Shown: positions 19,626 through 29,548, numbered from the stretch's first letter. The stretch is 64,000 nucleotides of DNA from Lacticaseibacillus absianus (GCF_013407595.1 NZ_JABEKX010000001.1:62001-126000); one strand, 5' to 3'. Made by a program: numbers and translations. The notes: generated by a model not told the origin, from the letters alone.

Positions 19626-21970
19626 GCAATATACGCGTCTATGACGACGACCTCACCGACCTGGCTGAACGTGTCGCACAAGGGATCAGCCACCGCACCG
19701 AGCCGCTTGATCAGTTGAATCGAGCGCTCAAGGAACTGGCCGCAAGCGATACCGTTCAAGGGACCGCGGCCAACGGGATGAAGGCGTACATCAAAGAGGT
19801 CCATCTGACCCTGATCTCGGTGCTGTCCTTGGCACTGACCAACTACCAAGCAGCGGTGGGGCGATACGTCAACGGTTACCACCAAGTCGATGGCAGCCAG
19901 AATTTTCGCTTGGTGCGAGAGGACTTGATCGAGCATCAACAGGCGCTGACCAACCACCGCGAGGACTTCACCCAGATCGCCCAAAAGCTGAAGGCGATCG
20001 CCAATGACGCCGATGACCTCATCGACCTGGGCAGCGCCGGAGGCAGGCACCTGACCGCTGTGGCCGAGCACATGGACGCGATGAGTGACATCGTCACCCG
20101 ACAGCGCCGCGACTGGGACCGCTATGAAGCCACGGATCCGGGCTTCGCCCTTGTGGGCGACCTGATCATTCAAGCCAAAAAGCTGGTGAAACAAACGCTG
20201 GCGCTGCCGGCTGGCAAGGCCTATCAAGGGGGCAGCTTCGGTCGGTTGATGACGCAAGCCTTCATCGATGCCTATCACGCGAGTGATGTGTTCGCGAAAA
20301 ACAACCGCGCCACGATGCAGGCGGATTGGCAGAACATCGGGCAGGCGGTCACCGCCGATCAAATTCGGATGGCCGCCGCGGCCAAGCGCCAGGCGCAACA
20401 AGACGGCGTGATTGGCCTGCTTTGGGATAGCCTGCAGATCGTTGTCGGTATCGTCGTCACCGCGGTCAGCGTCGTCGCAACACCATTTAGTGGTGGGGTG
20501 TCCTTAGCCGGTGCCGCTTTGGGGGTATCGCTGATTGTTGGCGGTATTAACAGTGCCATCGACGACGGCAGTCAGGTGGCCACTGGCAAGGGCTACAACC
20601 TGATCGGGCACCTCAGCCGCGGCGTCGCGCAATGGTATAATGCCAATGTTGGTGAGCACTTGGGCAACCGAGGGGTCGGCGGCTTGATCAATGGCCTGGC
20701 GCAAGGCACCGGCAGCGTCGTTCAAGGGATGGCCGAGTTTGACGTGCGTGACACCGTCAGTGCCGTGGCCACCATCGCCACCAGCAGTGAGGCACGCAGT
20801 GCGCTGTGGAACGGCATCGAAAAGAACTTCGCCGCCATCGGCAACGGCGACACCAGCGCCTTAGGCCGCGACCTGGCCATGGCGGCGAGCGTTGTGGCAC
20901 CCATGGCCGGCAAACGGATCCCGGCGGTGGCAAGCATCAGTGACCGTGCCACCAGTGCCTTGAGCCGCGTCGGGACCAAGCTGGGCAGCGTTAAACACCT
21001 AGCCAGCGTCGCCGACTTTGGGGCGCTGGCCGGCGAATCGTTCAGTCGCTTGATGACCACGGGCGGGATCGCCATGGTTGACTGGGCCGACAATGCGACG
21101 GCCGGGTTGAACCGGCTGGAAACCGGCGTCGCCGCGAAGTTCTCCGCGCTGAAGTTCACCGCGCAAAGCGCGATGCGTGACCTGAAGAACGTTGCCACGA
21201 TTCGGGCGCTGGAGGCTAAAGCCAGCGTGTTCAATCACCTCGCCAAGGCAATGGATCGTATGCCGGTCGTGATACCTGAACATGTCGTGGCAGGCGTGGA
21301 CCGTGCCAGCAGTGTTTTCCGGGTTGGGGTCCTATCTGATACCCGAGTCGGGGCGGCGTTGAAAGAATCGTTCCAAGTAGCCGGCAGCGGGGCAGGCTCA
21401 CGGGCGCGAGCGCTGGAAGAATTTGAGTCAGCCCTGAAGAAGGCCCCAATAATCGAACTCAATGGCTTGCAGTACCGTGCCATTGATTTCGATCACCGAA
21501 TCTTCCAAACCATGACCGGGAAGAAAACGCTAGCGTCGAGTGTGACCTACACCACGCCTGAAGGTTATACTTACTTCACCGATAGTAAGGGGCGGATCAC
21601 CCACGTGGAAACCGATAATCTGCACCTAGCCGAGGGTACCCGCAATGAGTCTGCACAGCGCATGGTTGGTGGTAAGGACCGGTTGCCAGATGATGATGGC
21701 GGGCACTTAATCGCGCGCCAGTTCGGCGGTGAAGGTGACATTGATAATTTGGTGCCGCAAAATAGCCAGATAAATCGTGAGGGCGGCACGTGGTATGATA
21801 TGGAGAAGCGATGGCGAAAGGCTTTGACTGCCGACCCGCCGAAAAAAGTGTCCGTGTCGATTGATATAGAGTATGAGAGCGGGTCAATGAGACCGGTACA
21901 GTTCTGGGTGGAACAAAAAATTGACGGGAAGCTCACATCCTTCCCAATCTCAAATAAGGTGGGTGGTTGA
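19622..21970 (+). CDS. LXG-domain polymorphic toxin with C-terminal nuclease
   Basis: A 782-residue predicted type VIIb-secreted antibacterial toxin. The helical LXG domain spans about residues 1-210. A glycine/valine-rich hydrophobic segment (about 265-315) may help cross membranes, and a long helical linker follows. The C-terminal module (about 600-782) carries DDDGGHLIARQFGG with candidate catalytic His695, then DNLVPQNSQINR and WYDMEKRW. This is the pattern of DNA/RNA non-specific endonucleases seen in YeeF-like toxins. GC content drops visibly from about 21,430, matching the toxin tip and immunity gene. No secretion genes (EssC, EsaA, YukD) are in the window, so this is an outlying toxin locus. 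Confidence 0.85.
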   Translation: MSNIRVYDDDLTDLAERVAQGISHRTEPLDQLNRALKELAASDTVQGTAANGMKAYIKEVHLTLISVLSLALTNYQAAVGRYVNGYHQVDGSQNFRLVREDLIEHQQALTNHREDFTQIAQKLKAIANDADDLIDLGSAGGRHLTAVAEHMDAMSDIVTRQRRDWDRYEATDPGFALVGDLIIQAKKLVKQTLALPAGKAYQGGSFGRLMTQAFIDAYHASDVFAKNNRATMQADWQNIGQAVTADQIRMAAAAKRQAQQDGVIGLLWDSLQIVVGIVVTAVSVVATPFSGGVSLAGAALGVSLIVGGINSAIDDGSQVATGKGYNLIGHLSRGVAQWYNANVGEHLGNRGVGGLINGLAQGTGSVVQGMAEFDVRDTVSAVATIATSSEARSALWNGIEKNFAAIGNGDTSALGRDLAMAASVVAPMAGKRIPAVASISDRATSALSRVGTKLGSVKHLASVADFGALAGESFSRLMTTGGIAMVDWADNATAGLNRLETGVAAKFSALKFTAQSAMRDLKNVATIRALEAKASVFNHLAKAMDRMPVVIPEHVVAGVDRASSVFRVGVLSDTRVGAALKESFQVAGSGAGSRARALEEFESALKKAPIIELNGLQYRAIDFDHRIFQTMTGKKTLASSVTYTTPEGYTYFTDSKGRITHVETDNLHLAEGTRNESAQRMVGGKDRLPDDDGGHLIARQFGGEGDIDNLVPQNSQINREGGTWYDMEKRWRKALTADPPKKVSVSIDIEYESGSMRPVQFWVEQKIDGKLTSFPISNKVGG

Positions 21971-21971
21971 C

Positions 21972-22520
21972 ATGTTAGAACAAGAAATTCAAGCAGTATA
22001 TCAAGAAATTGCGGAAAAAGTAGTCTCGATGATGCCTATCTCTGAATGGTCTGACTTTTATTTTTGGGGTCAGGTTAGTGACGGTGTTTCGTCTGCGGAG
22101 TTTTATTATCGTGGAAGTGTAAATGCGCCTTACCAGGATTCGGGAAGAATCGCAACAGATTACCACACCTCAGAGCGTGGCTATCTGGATGATTTACGTG
22201 TGTTGATCAAATTAGCAGAAAAAAATGCCAAAATTTTTCAGTCTTATAATCAGGAGCCATGGACCTGGATGGCCATGCACGTTGATTCCAGCGGTCATTT
22301 GAGCGTGGACTATACGTATACGGACTGGGAAAATAGTTTCCTTGATAACGGTATTCAGGAGATGTATTTCAAGCATCTCTATCTCGGGGAAGCGCCGACT
22401 GATCCTGAAGAACAAGCGGAATTAGCAGAGGCAGAGGCGTGGGTCAAGCAGACACCAGAAGCCATCGCGCGGCGGGATAAGACGAAGCGCGATTGGTCCG
22501 ATCAGGTAAATGGACGTTAG
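21972..22520 (+). CDS. YezG/DUF600-like immunity protein
   Basis: A 182-residue acidic cytosolic protein expected to bind and neutralise the nuclease tip of the preceding toxin. The ATG at 21972 lies one base after the toxin stop, with AAGGTGGGTGG as ribosome site. The pattern MLEQEIQAVYQEIAEKVVSM, then WSDFYFWGQVSDGVSSAEFYY and WTWMAMHVDSSGHL, fits the YezG (DUF600) family, the immunity partner of B. subtilis YeeF. It is AT-richer than the LXG body, consistent with acquisition together with the toxin tip. Confidence 0.8.
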   Translation: MLEQEIQAVYQEIAEKVVSMMPISEWSDFYFWGQVSDGVSSAEFYYRGSVNAPYQDSGRIATDYHTSERGYLDDLRVLIKLAEKNAKIFQSYNQEPWTWMAMHVDSSGHLSVDYTYTDWENSFLDNGIQEMYFKHLYLGEAPTDPEEQAELAEAEAWVKQTPEAIARRDKTKRDWSDQVNGR

Positions 22521-22544
22521 GCGTGAGTGCCTGGCTTTTCTTTT
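22519..22544 (+). terminator. Weak terminator of the toxin operon
   Basis: AGGCGTGAGTGCCT (22519-22532) forms a short hairpin overlapping the immunity stop, followed by a T-rich run. The rest of 22545-22754 shows no gene. Complementary AACATTTTTT (22654) and AAAAAATGTT (22712) arms lie there without obvious function. Confidence 0.45.
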
Positions 22545-22754
22545 GGAGCTGACCTTCATCGAATCAGGGCCAGCAGTATTGTGTACACTCGCGAAAAATA
22601 ACCGGGGCTGAGGTCCATTTGACGTCCCCTCAATGCGCTGGTGCAGTCAACGCAACATTTTTTGCTCAACATCTAAGCCGGATCAGACAGGCTACCCAGA
22701 GAATCAGCCCAAAAAAATGTTGTCATACCGGGATTTGTGCTTGACCAACGGTAG

Positions 22755-22836
22755 AAAAAAGCTTCGGACGTCAATGGTCCGAAGCCTTCTTGGGCGTTTT
22801 CGTCGCATAAAAACCCCTTGCGCTCGCGGCAAGGGG
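22755..22836 (-). terminator. Tandem terminators of the PL8 lyase gene
   Basis: Read on the minus strand. First, CCCCTTG...CAAGGGG (22814-22836) followed by TTTTT (22809-22813). Second, GCTTCGGAC...GTCCGAAGC (22761-22785) followed by six T's (22755-22760). Both end transcription from the lyase gene and shield the convergent toxin operon. Confidence 0.88.
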
Positions 22837-22865
22837 CAGTGCCGCTTCGATCAGCGGCGTGGGTT

Positions 22866-25800
22866 CTAAAGCGGGTGGCGACGCAGGGCGCGCGCCAGTG
22901 CGAGTAGGCCAAGGCTCATGAGGGTGAGAAGGCCCGCGAGCGGCATGCGGGTGCGCACCGCCCCAGTCTGCGGCAGGTTACCGCGGGGCGCTTTGGCAGA
23001 TGTCGCGGCCTTGGCGGGAGCTGCGGCCTTGGCCGGGGTTGATGGACTAGGGTGCGAGCCCGGCTTGGGGTCGCCTGGGCGTTGGGGCGTTGGCGCGGGT
23101 ATCGGTGCCAACGCGGCCAGTGCTTGTTTCAGCGCTTGATGGGTTGCGTCGACCATGGCTTGGCTCGCCTCCGCATCGGCGAGTTGCGCAGTTGCCCGGG
23201 CAAGCACAGCTTGCAGGGCTTGCCAGGTCGCGGGGGTGTAGTCCCCCTGGGCCAGCTTGCCGATGGCCTGGATCGTTTGGGCGAGGGCTTGCGTGTCGGC
23301 GCGTGGCACGAGCGCGGTCAACGCGTCGGCTAACGCAGCAGTCGCGTGATCGACCGCGGCTTGCGTGGCGTCCGCATCGGCCTGCGTCGCCTGAGCGGCC
23401 TGGCGTGCGGTGGCGAAACTGGTCCAGGTACTTGGGGTGTAAGCCGCTTCTTGGCGCGCGTTAGCAGTCTTCAGTGTCTGGTCGAGCCGCGCCTTATCCG
23501 CAGCCTTGACCAGCGCGTCAAGCGCTGCTTGGAGCTTGTCCGTGGCGGTGTCGACGGCCGCCTGGGCCGGGGCATCGGCGGTCATGAGCGCCACCGCGTC
23601 CGCCAGTGGCGTCGCCAGTGCGGCGAAGCTGGTCGGGGTGTAGGCCGTGGCGTCTAGCGCCTGAGCAGCCGCCACGGCTTGATTCAGCGCGCTCAGATCC
23701 GCTGGCGCATCCAAGACGAAGGTAGCGGTGCGGCTGGCGCCAGCTAACCCATCCGTGGCCAAGGTCAAGGTGGCGCCGCTGGCGGTGAAGTTGGCGGCGT
23801 CTGTGGTGAGGTGCACCGGATAGTTGAACGTGAAGTTGATCGGCGTGTTGGTCTGCCGCGGTTCAGCGGCCGAGATCGTGTAGGTGTTGCGGCCAAGCGA
23901 TTTGATGACAACGGCCGCCGTGTTGTCGACGGACACGAAGTCCCCGATCTGATCCGTGGCGGTCCAGACGTTGGCGAGGAGCGTGTCCTTGGTCTGGATC
24001 GCCTGTAAGCGCGCTGTGTTGCGCAAAACGGTGTAGGCGGGAGTTGTCGCCAAGGCCTTGACCTGGGCATCCGTGGCGCCGGGCACGGTGACATACTCGT
24101 AGGTGCCGTCTGTAACGCTGGTGCCGTGCATTGCGGCAAGCGTCAGGTACGTGTTCGTGTAACGCTGGGTCGATGGGAAGCTGCTGTTGATGTCTGCGTA
24201 GGTGCCGGAGCGGGTGGCTTGGCTCAAAGCGACCGGATCATTGCCCGGTGCGACGATGTAACCGACGTTGTTCTTCGGCTCCGCCGCATTGACGTTGGCC
24301 CAACTGGTGACCGCTTTTTGGGTCGTGTAAGCGGCACCGTCCACGGTCACGTGCTCGCCCGCAGTCAGCTTGTGCTGGTCGAGGATCGTCTCGATGCTCG
24401 CGCTAGTGGTCCCGGTGATGCCAGCTCCAAGGTTCACGATCTGACCGTTGAGCAGGAACCAGGACTTCATCGCCTTCAGGTTTTGGCTCTGGTTGACCTT
24501 GTTCAGCGCCATGCCGACGCTGGCCACGGTGCCGTCCGTGGCCCCGCCGACCCACGCCTGGGGACTGTAGGTGGTTTGGCCGGCCCCTGCGGCCAGTGGT
24601 GCGGTGTCGACGGTCGTGCCGGGGAGCCGGTAAGGGTCAACGGTCGGCCAGTAGCCTTCGTCGAACTGCGTAACGTCATGGGTGTAGAGGTACACCATGC
24701 CGTCTGCGGTGTGCCAGCCGGTGGGGTTCTCGTGGTTCATGAATTCAAAATTGGCCACGCGCTTGGAGTACATGCTGATGCCGACGGAATAATCGGCCGT
24801 TTTTTGCATGACGCGGTCCATGCTGGCGTAGATGTTGAGCGACGCCACATCGCTGGCGTTGGCGCCGGCGGCCAAGGCGGTGGTCAGCCCGGTGATGGCG
24901 GCAAAATCACGCGGGGCCTTGAAGTAGTTGTAGCGGTCGCCGACTTGGGCGACCCAGGTGGCGATGGCCTGGTTGATTTTTGTGCGCAACGCCGCCGGGG
25001 TGGCAGGGGCGATCAGTGTCAGGTTCGCCAGCGTTTCTTTGCCGGTCTCAAGCTCTGTGGTTTCGGGGTTGGTGCCCGGCGCCCGCGAGATGCTTCGACC
25101 GGACACCATCGAAGGCATCCGCCCGTTGACCATCAGTTGCAAAATACCCTTGTCGATCAGGTTGTTGATGTGGGTGAACTGATCGGCGGGGATGGCCCAC
25201 GGCGTGTCGACCAGAACAGAGGACACGCGCGCGATCCCCTTGAGCATTTCATTCCCGTAACTCCCGGTATAGGGGATGGCTGTGTGTTGAATGTAAGACG
25301 CGTCGGCGTAGATCCCGTCGCCCTTGGTGACGAGCCCCATCGCCTTGGGCAGGTTCTGCTGGACGAGGGCAACGCGACTGTCATCTTCGAGCAGCAGGCC
25401 GCTGGCCAAGATAGAGATGGAGATGTCGGTCAGGTTGGCGCCGGTGGCGGTGCCGAACCGCCCGATGGCTTGTAGTTGCTTGTTGGGATCCGGATTGTAT
25501 GCGATGAGCGGCTGCACGAACTTCTCTAGCTTCGCGTAATCCTGTGCTTTGAGGTCATCGTGGAGCAAGATCAGCGTGTCATCGAGCTGCTGCGCTGCGC
25601 CGATCTGGAAGTCCCACCAGTTCCCCGTCATGAAGTTGCCGGTGTAGTGCATCGTGTCGACCATGAAGTCCAGCGCGCTGATGATGGCCGTGTAAACCGC
25701 TTGATCGTGGTAGGTCTGACTGAGCGGGTTGTAGTAACCCAGTGTCAGTTGCTTGATCTTCGTGAAGGTGGTGGTGTAGTCGGCGGAGTCGGTATCTGTC

Positions 25801-26759
25801 GCGACGCGCGGCCATAGCCGGGTGCGCTCGGCACTTTGATCCAAGGTCTGCCACAGCGTATCGCTTTGCTGGGCTAGACTGGTCAGATAGGCCTTGATGT
25901 TCGGGTCGCTGAGATCGGCTTCAGGGTCGATGAGCCGGTCGCGCCAGCGCTTGCGCATGATATCGTACTCCTGACGTTCGGCGGCGACGGTGATGCGGCT
26001 TGTGGCCTGAACGTCAGTGTTTTTCAGCGCCACGGTGATCGTTGCCGTGCCCGCCTTGAGCGCCTTGACCGTCCCGTCTGTCACTGTCGCCACCGTCGGA
26101 TCTGAGCTGGTCCAGGTGAGCTGGTCGGCGGTCGGGGTCAGGTTAGTTGGATCGGCGGCGAGCGCCAGTTTGGCGGTTCGGCCGACGCTCACCGCCGTGG
26201 TCGCCGGGCTGAGGGTCAGCTTGTCCGCGTGAGGGGCCTCGGTGTAGACGGCCAGCTCATTGATGCTAGAGCCATAGTACTGTTTGTTGGCCGCATTCAA
26301 GAACTGTTTTTGCTGGTGGTACTTCACGTAGCGCGCCTGCGTTGGGGCCAACGTGAACGTGCGGGCGACGCTCGTGCCTTGCGTCCCGGTCGTGGTCGCC
26401 GCGACTGGCGTGAAGTGGGTCTCGTCGGTGGATACGAGCAACTCATACGCCGGCGCCTCCGCGTGAAATGAAACGGTGATCTCGCCAATGGATCGTACTT
26501 GACCTAAGTCGACGGTCAGCCACTGATCATCGACCTTGTCGGCCGACCAGCGTGTGCTGGGGTCCCCGTCGACGGCAAATTTCCCGTCGAACTGGGGATA
26601 GACCCAGGCGCCGGCGGTCGTTCGGCCGCCCTCGATCCCAGAGAATTGGACCGGCTGATTCAGCGCAAGGTTCGTGCTGTCGGCCTGAACATGCAACGTA
26701 CTCATCCCCAGAACGCTGAACGCAAGTAAGCCGATGCCCATCATGTGTCGCTTTTTCAT
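22866..26759 (-). CDS. Wall-anchored PL8 polysaccharide lyase (hyaluronate-lyase type)
   Basis: A 1,297-residue surface enzyme expected to cleave hyaluronan and possibly chondroitin by beta-elimination. It has a signal peptide (1-26), F5/8-C carbohydrate-binding domain (about 28-175), Big_2 Ig-like domain (178-262), PL8 alpha/alpha toroid and beta-sandwich (265-960), three FIVAR repeats and LPQTG at 1262-1266. Asn442, His492 and Tyr501 have exactly the spacing (50 and 9) of pneumococcal hyaluronate lyase Asn349/His399/Tyr408. ATG follows AGGAGGAACAG. Likely catabolite-controlled (cre over the promoter). A second PL8 gene lies at 39834-42803. Confidence 0.9.
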   Translation of the reverse strand: MKKRHMMGIGLLAFSVLGMSTLHVQADSTNLALNQPVQFSGIEGGRTTAGAWVYPQFDGKFAVDGDPSTRWSADKVDDQWLTVDLGQVRSIGEITVSFHAEAPAYELLVSTDETHFTPVAATTTGTQGTSVARTFTLAPTQARYVKYHQQKQFLNAANKQYYGSSINELAVYTEAPHADKLTLSPATTAVSVGRTAKLALAADPTNLTPTADQLTWTSSDPTVATVTDGTVKALKAGTATITVALKNTDVQATSRITVAAERQEYDIMRKRWRDRLIDPEADLSDPNIKAYLTSLAQQSDTLWQTLDQSAERTRLWPRVATDTDSADYTTTFTKIKQLTLGYYNPLSQTYHDQAVYTAIISALDFMVDTMHYTGNFMTGNWWDFQIGAAQQLDDTLILLHDDLKAQDYAKLEKFVQPLIAYNPDPNKQLQAIGRFGTATGANLTDISISILASGLLLEDDSRVALVQQNLPKAMGLVTKGDGIYADASYIQHTAIPYTGSYGNEMLKGIARVSSVLVDTPWAIPADQFTHINNLIDKGILQLMVNGRMPSMVSGRSISRAPGTNPETTELETGKETLANLTLIAPATPAALRTKINQAIATWVAQVGDRYNYFKAPRDFAAITGLTTALAAGANASDVASLNIYASMDRVMQKTADYSVGISMYSKRVANFEFMNHENPTGWHTADGMVYLYTHDVTQFDEGYWPTVDPYRLPGTTVDTAPLAAGAGQTTYSPQAWVGGATDGTVASVGMALNKVNQSQNLKAMKSWFLLNGQIVNLGAGITGTTSASIETILDQHKLTAGEHVTVDGAAYTTQKAVTSWANVNAAEPKNNVGYIVAPGNDPVALSQATRSGTYADINSSFPSTQRYTNTYLTLAAMHGTSVTDGTYEYVTVPGATDAQVKALATTPAYTVLRNTARLQAIQTKDTLLANVWTATDQIGDFVSVDNTAAVVIKSLGRNTYTISAAEPRQTNTPINFTFNYPVHLTTDAANFTASGATLTLATDGLAGASRTATFVLDAPADLSALNQAVAAAQALDATAYTPTSFAALATPLADAVALMTADAPAQAAVDTATDKLQAALDALVKAADKARLDQTLKTANARQEAAYTPSTWTSFATARQAAQATQADADATQAAVDHATAALADALTALVPRADTQALAQTIQAIGKLAQGDYTPATWQALQAVLARATAQLADAEASQAMVDATHQALKQALAALAPIPAPTPQRPGDPKPGSHPSPSTPAKAAAPAKAATSAKAPRGNLPQTGAVRTRMPLAGLLTLMSLGLLALARALRRHPL

Positions 26760-26989
26760 TCTGTTCCTCCTCGATCAGCCTGGTCGCGCATGTGCGTGAC
26801 GGGCTGACATGCTTAGAAAGTCTGGTCGCGCGCGGTGCATCAAAAAGGTGCTGCTGTCAGCTGTTGATCAGTGTCCCGATCCCGATCGGCGAGGTACCGA
26901 CACAACTGAACGGGTGGTGACCTAGGATGGTTGGTGGCCGTTCCTAGTCGCGCTACTGTGCGGTGGTGGCCGCCCGGTAGACTAAAGAC

Positions 26990-27022
26990 AGAATAGCAAC
27001 CCGTTATTGAAAGCGCAACCAA
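26990..27022 (-). promoter_or_regulatory. PL8 lyase promoter overlapped by a cre site
   Basis: Minus strand: -35 TTGCGC (27013-27018), a 17-base spacer and -10 TATTCT (26990-26995). The -35 is embedded in a cre (27007-27022) matching WTGNNARCGNWWWCAW with one mismatch, implying CcpA repression. The leader to the start codon is about 225 bases and holds two GCGCGACCAG copies but no clear riboswitch. No gene lies in 26760-27344. Confidence 0.65.
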
Positions 27023-27210
27023 CTCATCTCTGCGTTCGGTGCGGTCTAGCTGGAAATTACCCCATATAGCTAGGCGGATAGCGGTGTTAAAAAATATTGG
27101 TCTCGGTATTTTTGCCCGTTTGCCGTCACCTGACCGGGCCGGCCATGTGTCATTTAATATAAAATAATCTATAAAAAAGGACTCTTCATTGCCCCTCGCC
27201 TGGGCCCCCT

Positions 27211-27239
27211 TTGACATCGGCCGGCACATTTTGTACAAT
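27211..27239 (+). promoter_or_regulatory. mnmE promoter
   Basis: Consensus -35 TTGACA (27211-27216), a 17-base spacer and -10 TACAAT (27234-27239). Confidence 0.88.
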
Positions 27240-27269
27240 CGAACCACAACCTGAATCGATGAAGTAGTC

Positions 27270-27324
27270 AAAGTGCTTTGTCCGAGTTTGCCGTAGGGCG
27301 CAGACTCGGATACTGCACTTTTTT
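27270..27324 (+). terminator. Terminator-like hairpin in the mnmE leader
   Basis: AAAGTGC (27270-27276) pairs with GCACTTT (27315-27321), with an inner TCCGAGT (27281-27287)/ACTCGGA (27304-27310) stem, followed by a T-run. It lies between the mnmE promoter and start codon, so transcripts must pass it to reach mnmE. This suggests attenuation. No T-box sequence was seen. Confidence 0.7.
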
Positions 27325-27344
27325 AATGGAGAAAGGACCCAGAC

Positions 27345-28724
27345 ATGGCACAGAACGTGACAGAATACGATACGATCGCGGCGATCTCGACGCCACCAGG
27401 TGAAGGGGCGATCTCCATCGTGCGCCTGAGTGGCGACCAAGCCGTCGCGATCGCGCAGGCGGTCTTCAAGGGGCGCGACCTGCAGCGGGTGGCGAGCCAC
27501 ACGATCAATTACGGGCACATCGTCGACCCGACGCGCGATGAGGTGGTCGACGAAGTGATGGTCAGCGTGATGCGCGCGCCCAAGACTTACACGCGCGAGG
27601 ACCTGGTCGAGATCAACTGCCACGGGGGGATCGTCTCGACGAACCGGGTCTTGCAACTGCTGCTGGGCGCCGGCGCCCGGCTGGCCGAGCCCGGGGAGTT
27701 CACCAAGCGCGCCTTCTTGAACGGCCGCATCGATCTGACCGAGGCGGAGTCCGTGATGGACCTGATTCGCGCTAAGACTGACCGTGCGATGCAAGTCGCC
27801 GTGTCGCAGCTCGACGGGAACCTGCACACCTTGATCACCAACCTGCGCCAGGAGATCCTCGAGGTGTTGGCACAAGTCGAGGTGAACATCGATTATCCGG
27901 AGTACGATACCGACGAGATGACGACCCAGTTGCTACGGGAAAAAGCGGCGCTGGTGAGCACGCGCGTGGATGAGCTGCTGCAGACCGCCAGCCAGGGCCA
28001 GGTCCTGCGCGAAGGCCTGGCGACCGCGATCGTCGGGCGCCCCAACGTTGGTAAATCCAGTCTGCTCAACCACATGCTACACGCGGACAAGGCGATCGTC
28101 ACTGATGTCGCCGGGACCACCCGCGACGTGCTGGAGGAGTATGTCAACGTTCGCGGCGTGCCGCTCAAGTTGATCGACACCGCGGGGATCCGCGACACCG
28201 ACGATAAGGTCGAAAAGATCGGGGTGGCGCGCTCCCGTCAGGCGATCGTCCAGGCGGATCTGATCTTGCTGGTGCTCGATGCGAGCGCACCGCTGACCGC
28301 TGAGGACCAGGCGCTGATCGACGCGACGGCAGATAAGCAGCGCATCGTGGTCCTGAACAAACAGGATCTACCGGTGCGCCTGGAGCTGAACGAAGCCGTT
28401 CCGGGCAACACCGTGGTGCGGACCTCGATCACGACCGGCGCTGGGGTCGAGGCGCTGGACACGATGATCGCCGATGTCTTCAATGGGGGGATCGAGAACA
28501 GCCAGAGCACCCTGATGGTTACGAATGCCCGCCAGATCGGCCTGCTGCGGCAGGCCAAGGCGAGCCTGCAAAGTGTGCTGGCAGGCATTGACGCAGGGAT
28601 GCCGATCGATCTCGTACAGATCGATATGACCGCGGCCTGGGACAAGCTCGGCGAGATCACCGGCGATGCCGCCCCAGACGAGCTGATCACCCAACTGTTC
28701 TCGCAGTTCTGCTTGGGTAAGTGA
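27345..28724 (+). CDS. mnmE: tRNA modification GTPase MnmE
   Basis: With MnmG it forms the enzyme adding the carboxymethylaminomethyl group to U34 of certain tRNAs. It has 459 residues: an N-terminal formyl-THF-binding domain ([23 protein letters not shown]), a central G domain with [25 protein letters not shown] and NKQD, and the C-terminal catalytic CLGK motif. The ATG follows AGAAAGGA. Separated from mnmG by a small minus-strand membrane gene. Confidence 0.97.
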   Translation: MAQNVTEYDTIAAISTPPGEGAISIVRLSGDQAVAIAQAVFKGRDLQRVASHTINYGHIVDPTRDEVVDEVMVSVMRAPKTYTREDLVEINCHGGIVSTNRVLQLLLGAGARLAEPGEFTKRAFLNGRIDLTEAESVMDLIRAKTDRAMQVAVSQLDGNLHTLITNLRQEILEVLAQVEVNIDYPEYDTDEMTTQLLREKAALVSTRVDELLQTASQGQVLREGLATAIVGRPNVGKSSLLNHMLHADKAIVTDVAGTTRDVLEEYVNVRGVPLKLIDTAGIRDTDDKVEKIGVARSRQAIVQADLILLVLDASAPLTAEDQALIDATADKQRIVVLNKQDLPVRLELNEAVPGNTVVRTSITTGAGVEALDTMIADVFNGGIENSQSTLMVTNARQIGLLRQAKASLQSVLAGIDAGMPIDLVQIDMTAAWDKLGEITGDAAPDELITQLFSQFCLGK

Positions 28725-28797
28725 CCCAAGGCGCGGTCGGGTGCCGCCCCAAGCGGGCAGACGGTGAGCGGGCCCTTGTGGTCGGACCGGCGGCGCC

Positions 28798-28841
28798 AAA
28801 AAGCCCCCTCGGGGCCACCAAGTGCGGTGGGCTCAAGGGGG
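28798..28841 (-). terminator. Terminator of the 28898-29398 gene
   Basis: On the minus strand CCCCCT pairs with AGGGGG around an inner CCCACC/GGTGG stem, followed by a T-run (A's at 28798-28802). Confidence 0.7.
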
Positions 28842-28897
28842 TGACAGCGCAGATCGGGCGCGCGAATCGGCTGGCTGAGGCGTCGTGCTAGTGGGGC

Positions 28898-29398
28898 TTA
28901 TGCCTCTAGGGCGGCGGTGACTTGCTGGTAGGTGCGTACGTTGAAGCTCACGGCGAGGACGGTCAGGATCAGGCCGGGCAGCCACCACAGCATCACGTTG
29001 AAGATCACCGTCAGACTGACGCCGGACGCAATGATGCCGAGCAGGTAGCCGGTCCACGACGGCCCGTCGACCTTGACGATGCGCAGACCGAGCAGGCTGG
29101 TCGTCAGGACGCCGATGTTCAGCAGGTAGCCTAGGGAACCGAACGTGGAGGCGATCTGCCACCACAGCATTTCCGGGCCGGTGCTACCGGTCATGTCGTG
29201 AAACATCAGGATCCCGGCGATCGACCACGGGCTGTGCATGGAGGCGAGCAGCGTGTCGCCAGTGTGCACGCGCGACTGGTAGATCACGATCGCGACGATG
29301 ATGCAGACGAAGTACACGACGGTGGTGAACAGCAGGATCCCGTTCAGGATCAGGGTCCACAGGGCAACGGTTTGATCGGAACGTTTGAGTGTGGTCAT
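28898..29398 (-). CDS. Four-helix membrane protein of unknown function
   Basis: A 166-residue hydrophobic protein with four or five predicted membrane helices (about residues 12-40, 55-75, 80-105, 112-150). It starts MTTLKRSDQTVALWTLILNG and follows AGAGGAGA. I recognise no family. It lies on the opposite strand between mnmE and mnmG, an unusual interruption of that pair, and has its own terminator, so it is probably a monocistronic unit. Confidence 0.75.
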   Translation of the reverse strand: MTTLKRSDQTVALWTLILNGILLFTTVVYFVCIIVAIVIYQSRVHTGDTLLASMHSPWSIAGILMFHDMTGSTGPEMLWWQIASTFGSLGYLLNIGVLTTSLLGLRIVKVDGPSWTGYLLGIIASGVSLTVIFNVMLWWLPGLILTVLAVSFNVRTYQQVTAALEA

Positions 29399-29548
29399 AG
29401 GTCTCCTCTTTCGGTGTGCAAGGGCAATTATTAGTATTAGTTTATCATGTCAGTTGGTTTATTTTAGGTCAGAAGTTGTAAAGACGCGTTGTCGTTTGTG
29501 TACGGGGTTACCTGATCGGTGGCCCAGCGAGCAGAAAAGGAGAGACTC

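Noticed and set aside
24126-25475. 449-codon plus-strand frame inside the PL8 lyase gene
   Set aside because: Antisense to intact catalytic motifs; composition is that of a GC-rich shadow frame.
27270-27324. T-box leader before mnmE
   Set aside because: The hairpin is clear but the conserved T-box sequence and specifier structure were not seen.
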